Positions 63,192 through 64,000 of a stretch of 64,000 bases of DNA are shown piece after piece; position 1 is the stretch's first letter; each line of letters starts with the position of its first letter. Source of the DNA: Patiria pectinifera (Eukaryota; Echinodermata; Asteroidea; Valvatida; Asterinidae); NCBI GenBank assembly GCA_029964075.1, contig CM057140.1, forward strand, positions 4,172,643 to 4,236,642, given 5' to 3'. The notes beneath the pieces are model-generated. The model was not told the origin of the DNA. It was given only the letters and a program-made list of their open reading frames with translations, and searched no databases. The position numbers and the translations under genes are program-made.

Positions 63192-64000
63192 TAAACCCAA
63201 AAGACCCTTTCAGCCATTAAAGAGCTTACTTAGCCGCCATGACTTATTTAGCTAAGAATTGTTTCTAACTTGAGTTGAAAATGGCTGCAACCTGATTCGA
63301 TTGCACTAAGTGCTATTCGCCCAACATCAAGCTTTGTAATGGTAATGCAATGTACCGTCGCGTATAGATCCCCCTTTTCCCCTTTTCGCTGCCCGAGCGG
63401 GACTCTTGTTTTATGCAGTGGCACGACAGTCAACTAGAAACACTCGGGGATTCCGTCTTTTTTTTCAATGAATATCGTGCATTTTAATAAATACACAATG
63501 GAAGATCTGTTGTGCATATACAGCCCTTCGCTCATACATAAATACATAGCCCTATAGTGAAGGACGGTAGGGAGTCGAGACGCGACCGATAATGAATTTC
63601 ACATTAGGGCAGTTTTTGGTGCACATAATATTCCGTCTGGCGAGTCCTCGGAAATGCATGCATTTTTACCACATAGCCATGTTTTTTAACTTACCAACTC
63701 GGTTAGCGCTGCTATTCTAGTGTCCTTTATACTAAGCCCATGCACGTGAGTTGACTTGAACATTAGCTATTATGCAGGTGGGCTGCCCGTCTTGGGATTT
63801 ACAAAAATACAAATCATGTCAAACATTCATTGGTGACAATGTCTCAAGATATAGCTGTGATCGTTTAGACTGATGTTAATGTCAGTGTATTTTGTCAGAT
63901 GTAGGTTTTTTAAATTTTCCATCAACGGGACAAATCCGATATTCGAATTCAGTTATGTGCTTCGATTATCTACTATAGCTTAATCCTTTATTTTCAATTA
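63192..64000. other. No gene recognised
   Basis: AT-leaning sequence with nothing I can support. A minus-strand frame at 63248-63433 has no domain. Confidence 0.5.

Overview
This window looks like nuclear genomic DNA from a metazoan, most likely a marine invertebrate deuterostome. An echinoderm is my best guess, with low confidence. The reasons are an AT-leaning base composition with scattered CpG-rich islands, no long open reading frames, tRNA-headed SINEs, several families of short terminal-inverted-repeat elements (MITEs), and many micro- and minisatellites. I recognise no protein-coding gene. Every long open frame is either a translated tandem repeat or has no recognisable domain. I therefore read the 64 kb as intergenic or intronic sequence, and I cannot tell which. 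The few coding candidates are marked as weak.

Layout. 1-2.9 kb: no gene, one CpG-rich patch with a YY1-type site. 2.9-3.3 kb: 21-bp minisatellite. 3.4-3.7 kb: tRNA-derived SINE. 5.3-6.1 kb: GTAC-rich satellite. 6.1-12.2 kb: featureless apart from possible regulatory patches. 12.2-12.9 kb: 675-bp mariner-type MITE. 13.68-13.86 kb: (TA)n tract. 14.4 kb: G-rich tract. 14.56-15.60 kb: tandem array of about 20 palindromic hairpin units. 17.2 kb: degenerate Ser-like tRNA sequence. 18.75-18.99 kb: short acidic open frame. 21.7-23.2 kb: first copies of two MITE families. 27.6-28.1 kb: SINE broken by a fold-back insert with a telomere-like core. 29.4 kb: MITE. 32.0 kb: small TTAA element. 33.5 kb: local duplication with CRE palindromes. 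35.1-35.3 kb: NRF1-type site and a 39-bp repeat. 38.2-38.8 kb: TTAA element. 43.5-47.5 kb: cluster of three copies of the 523-bp TTAA family plus one small MITE. 47.8 kb: PBX/HOX plus MEIS-type site. 49.5-50.0 kb: hexanucleotide array followed by a SINE. 50.4-51.1 kb: second mariner-type MITE. 54.6-55.2 kb: fifth TTAA-family copy. 58.2-58.6 kb: long inverted repeat. 58.6-64 kb: no gene recognised, one weak small open frame near 63.0 kb.

No pathway or operon can be described. What ties the window together is its mobile-element content, namely five element families of which several have two to five copies here, plus a sprinkling of regulatory-type motifs (YY1, NRF1, CRE, HOX-PBX-MEIS, CTCF-like cores). 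The most interesting structures are the hairpin array at 14.56-15.60 kb, the telomere-like fold-back element inserted in a SINE at 27.77-27.94 kb, and the TTAA family with a conserved central palindrome.
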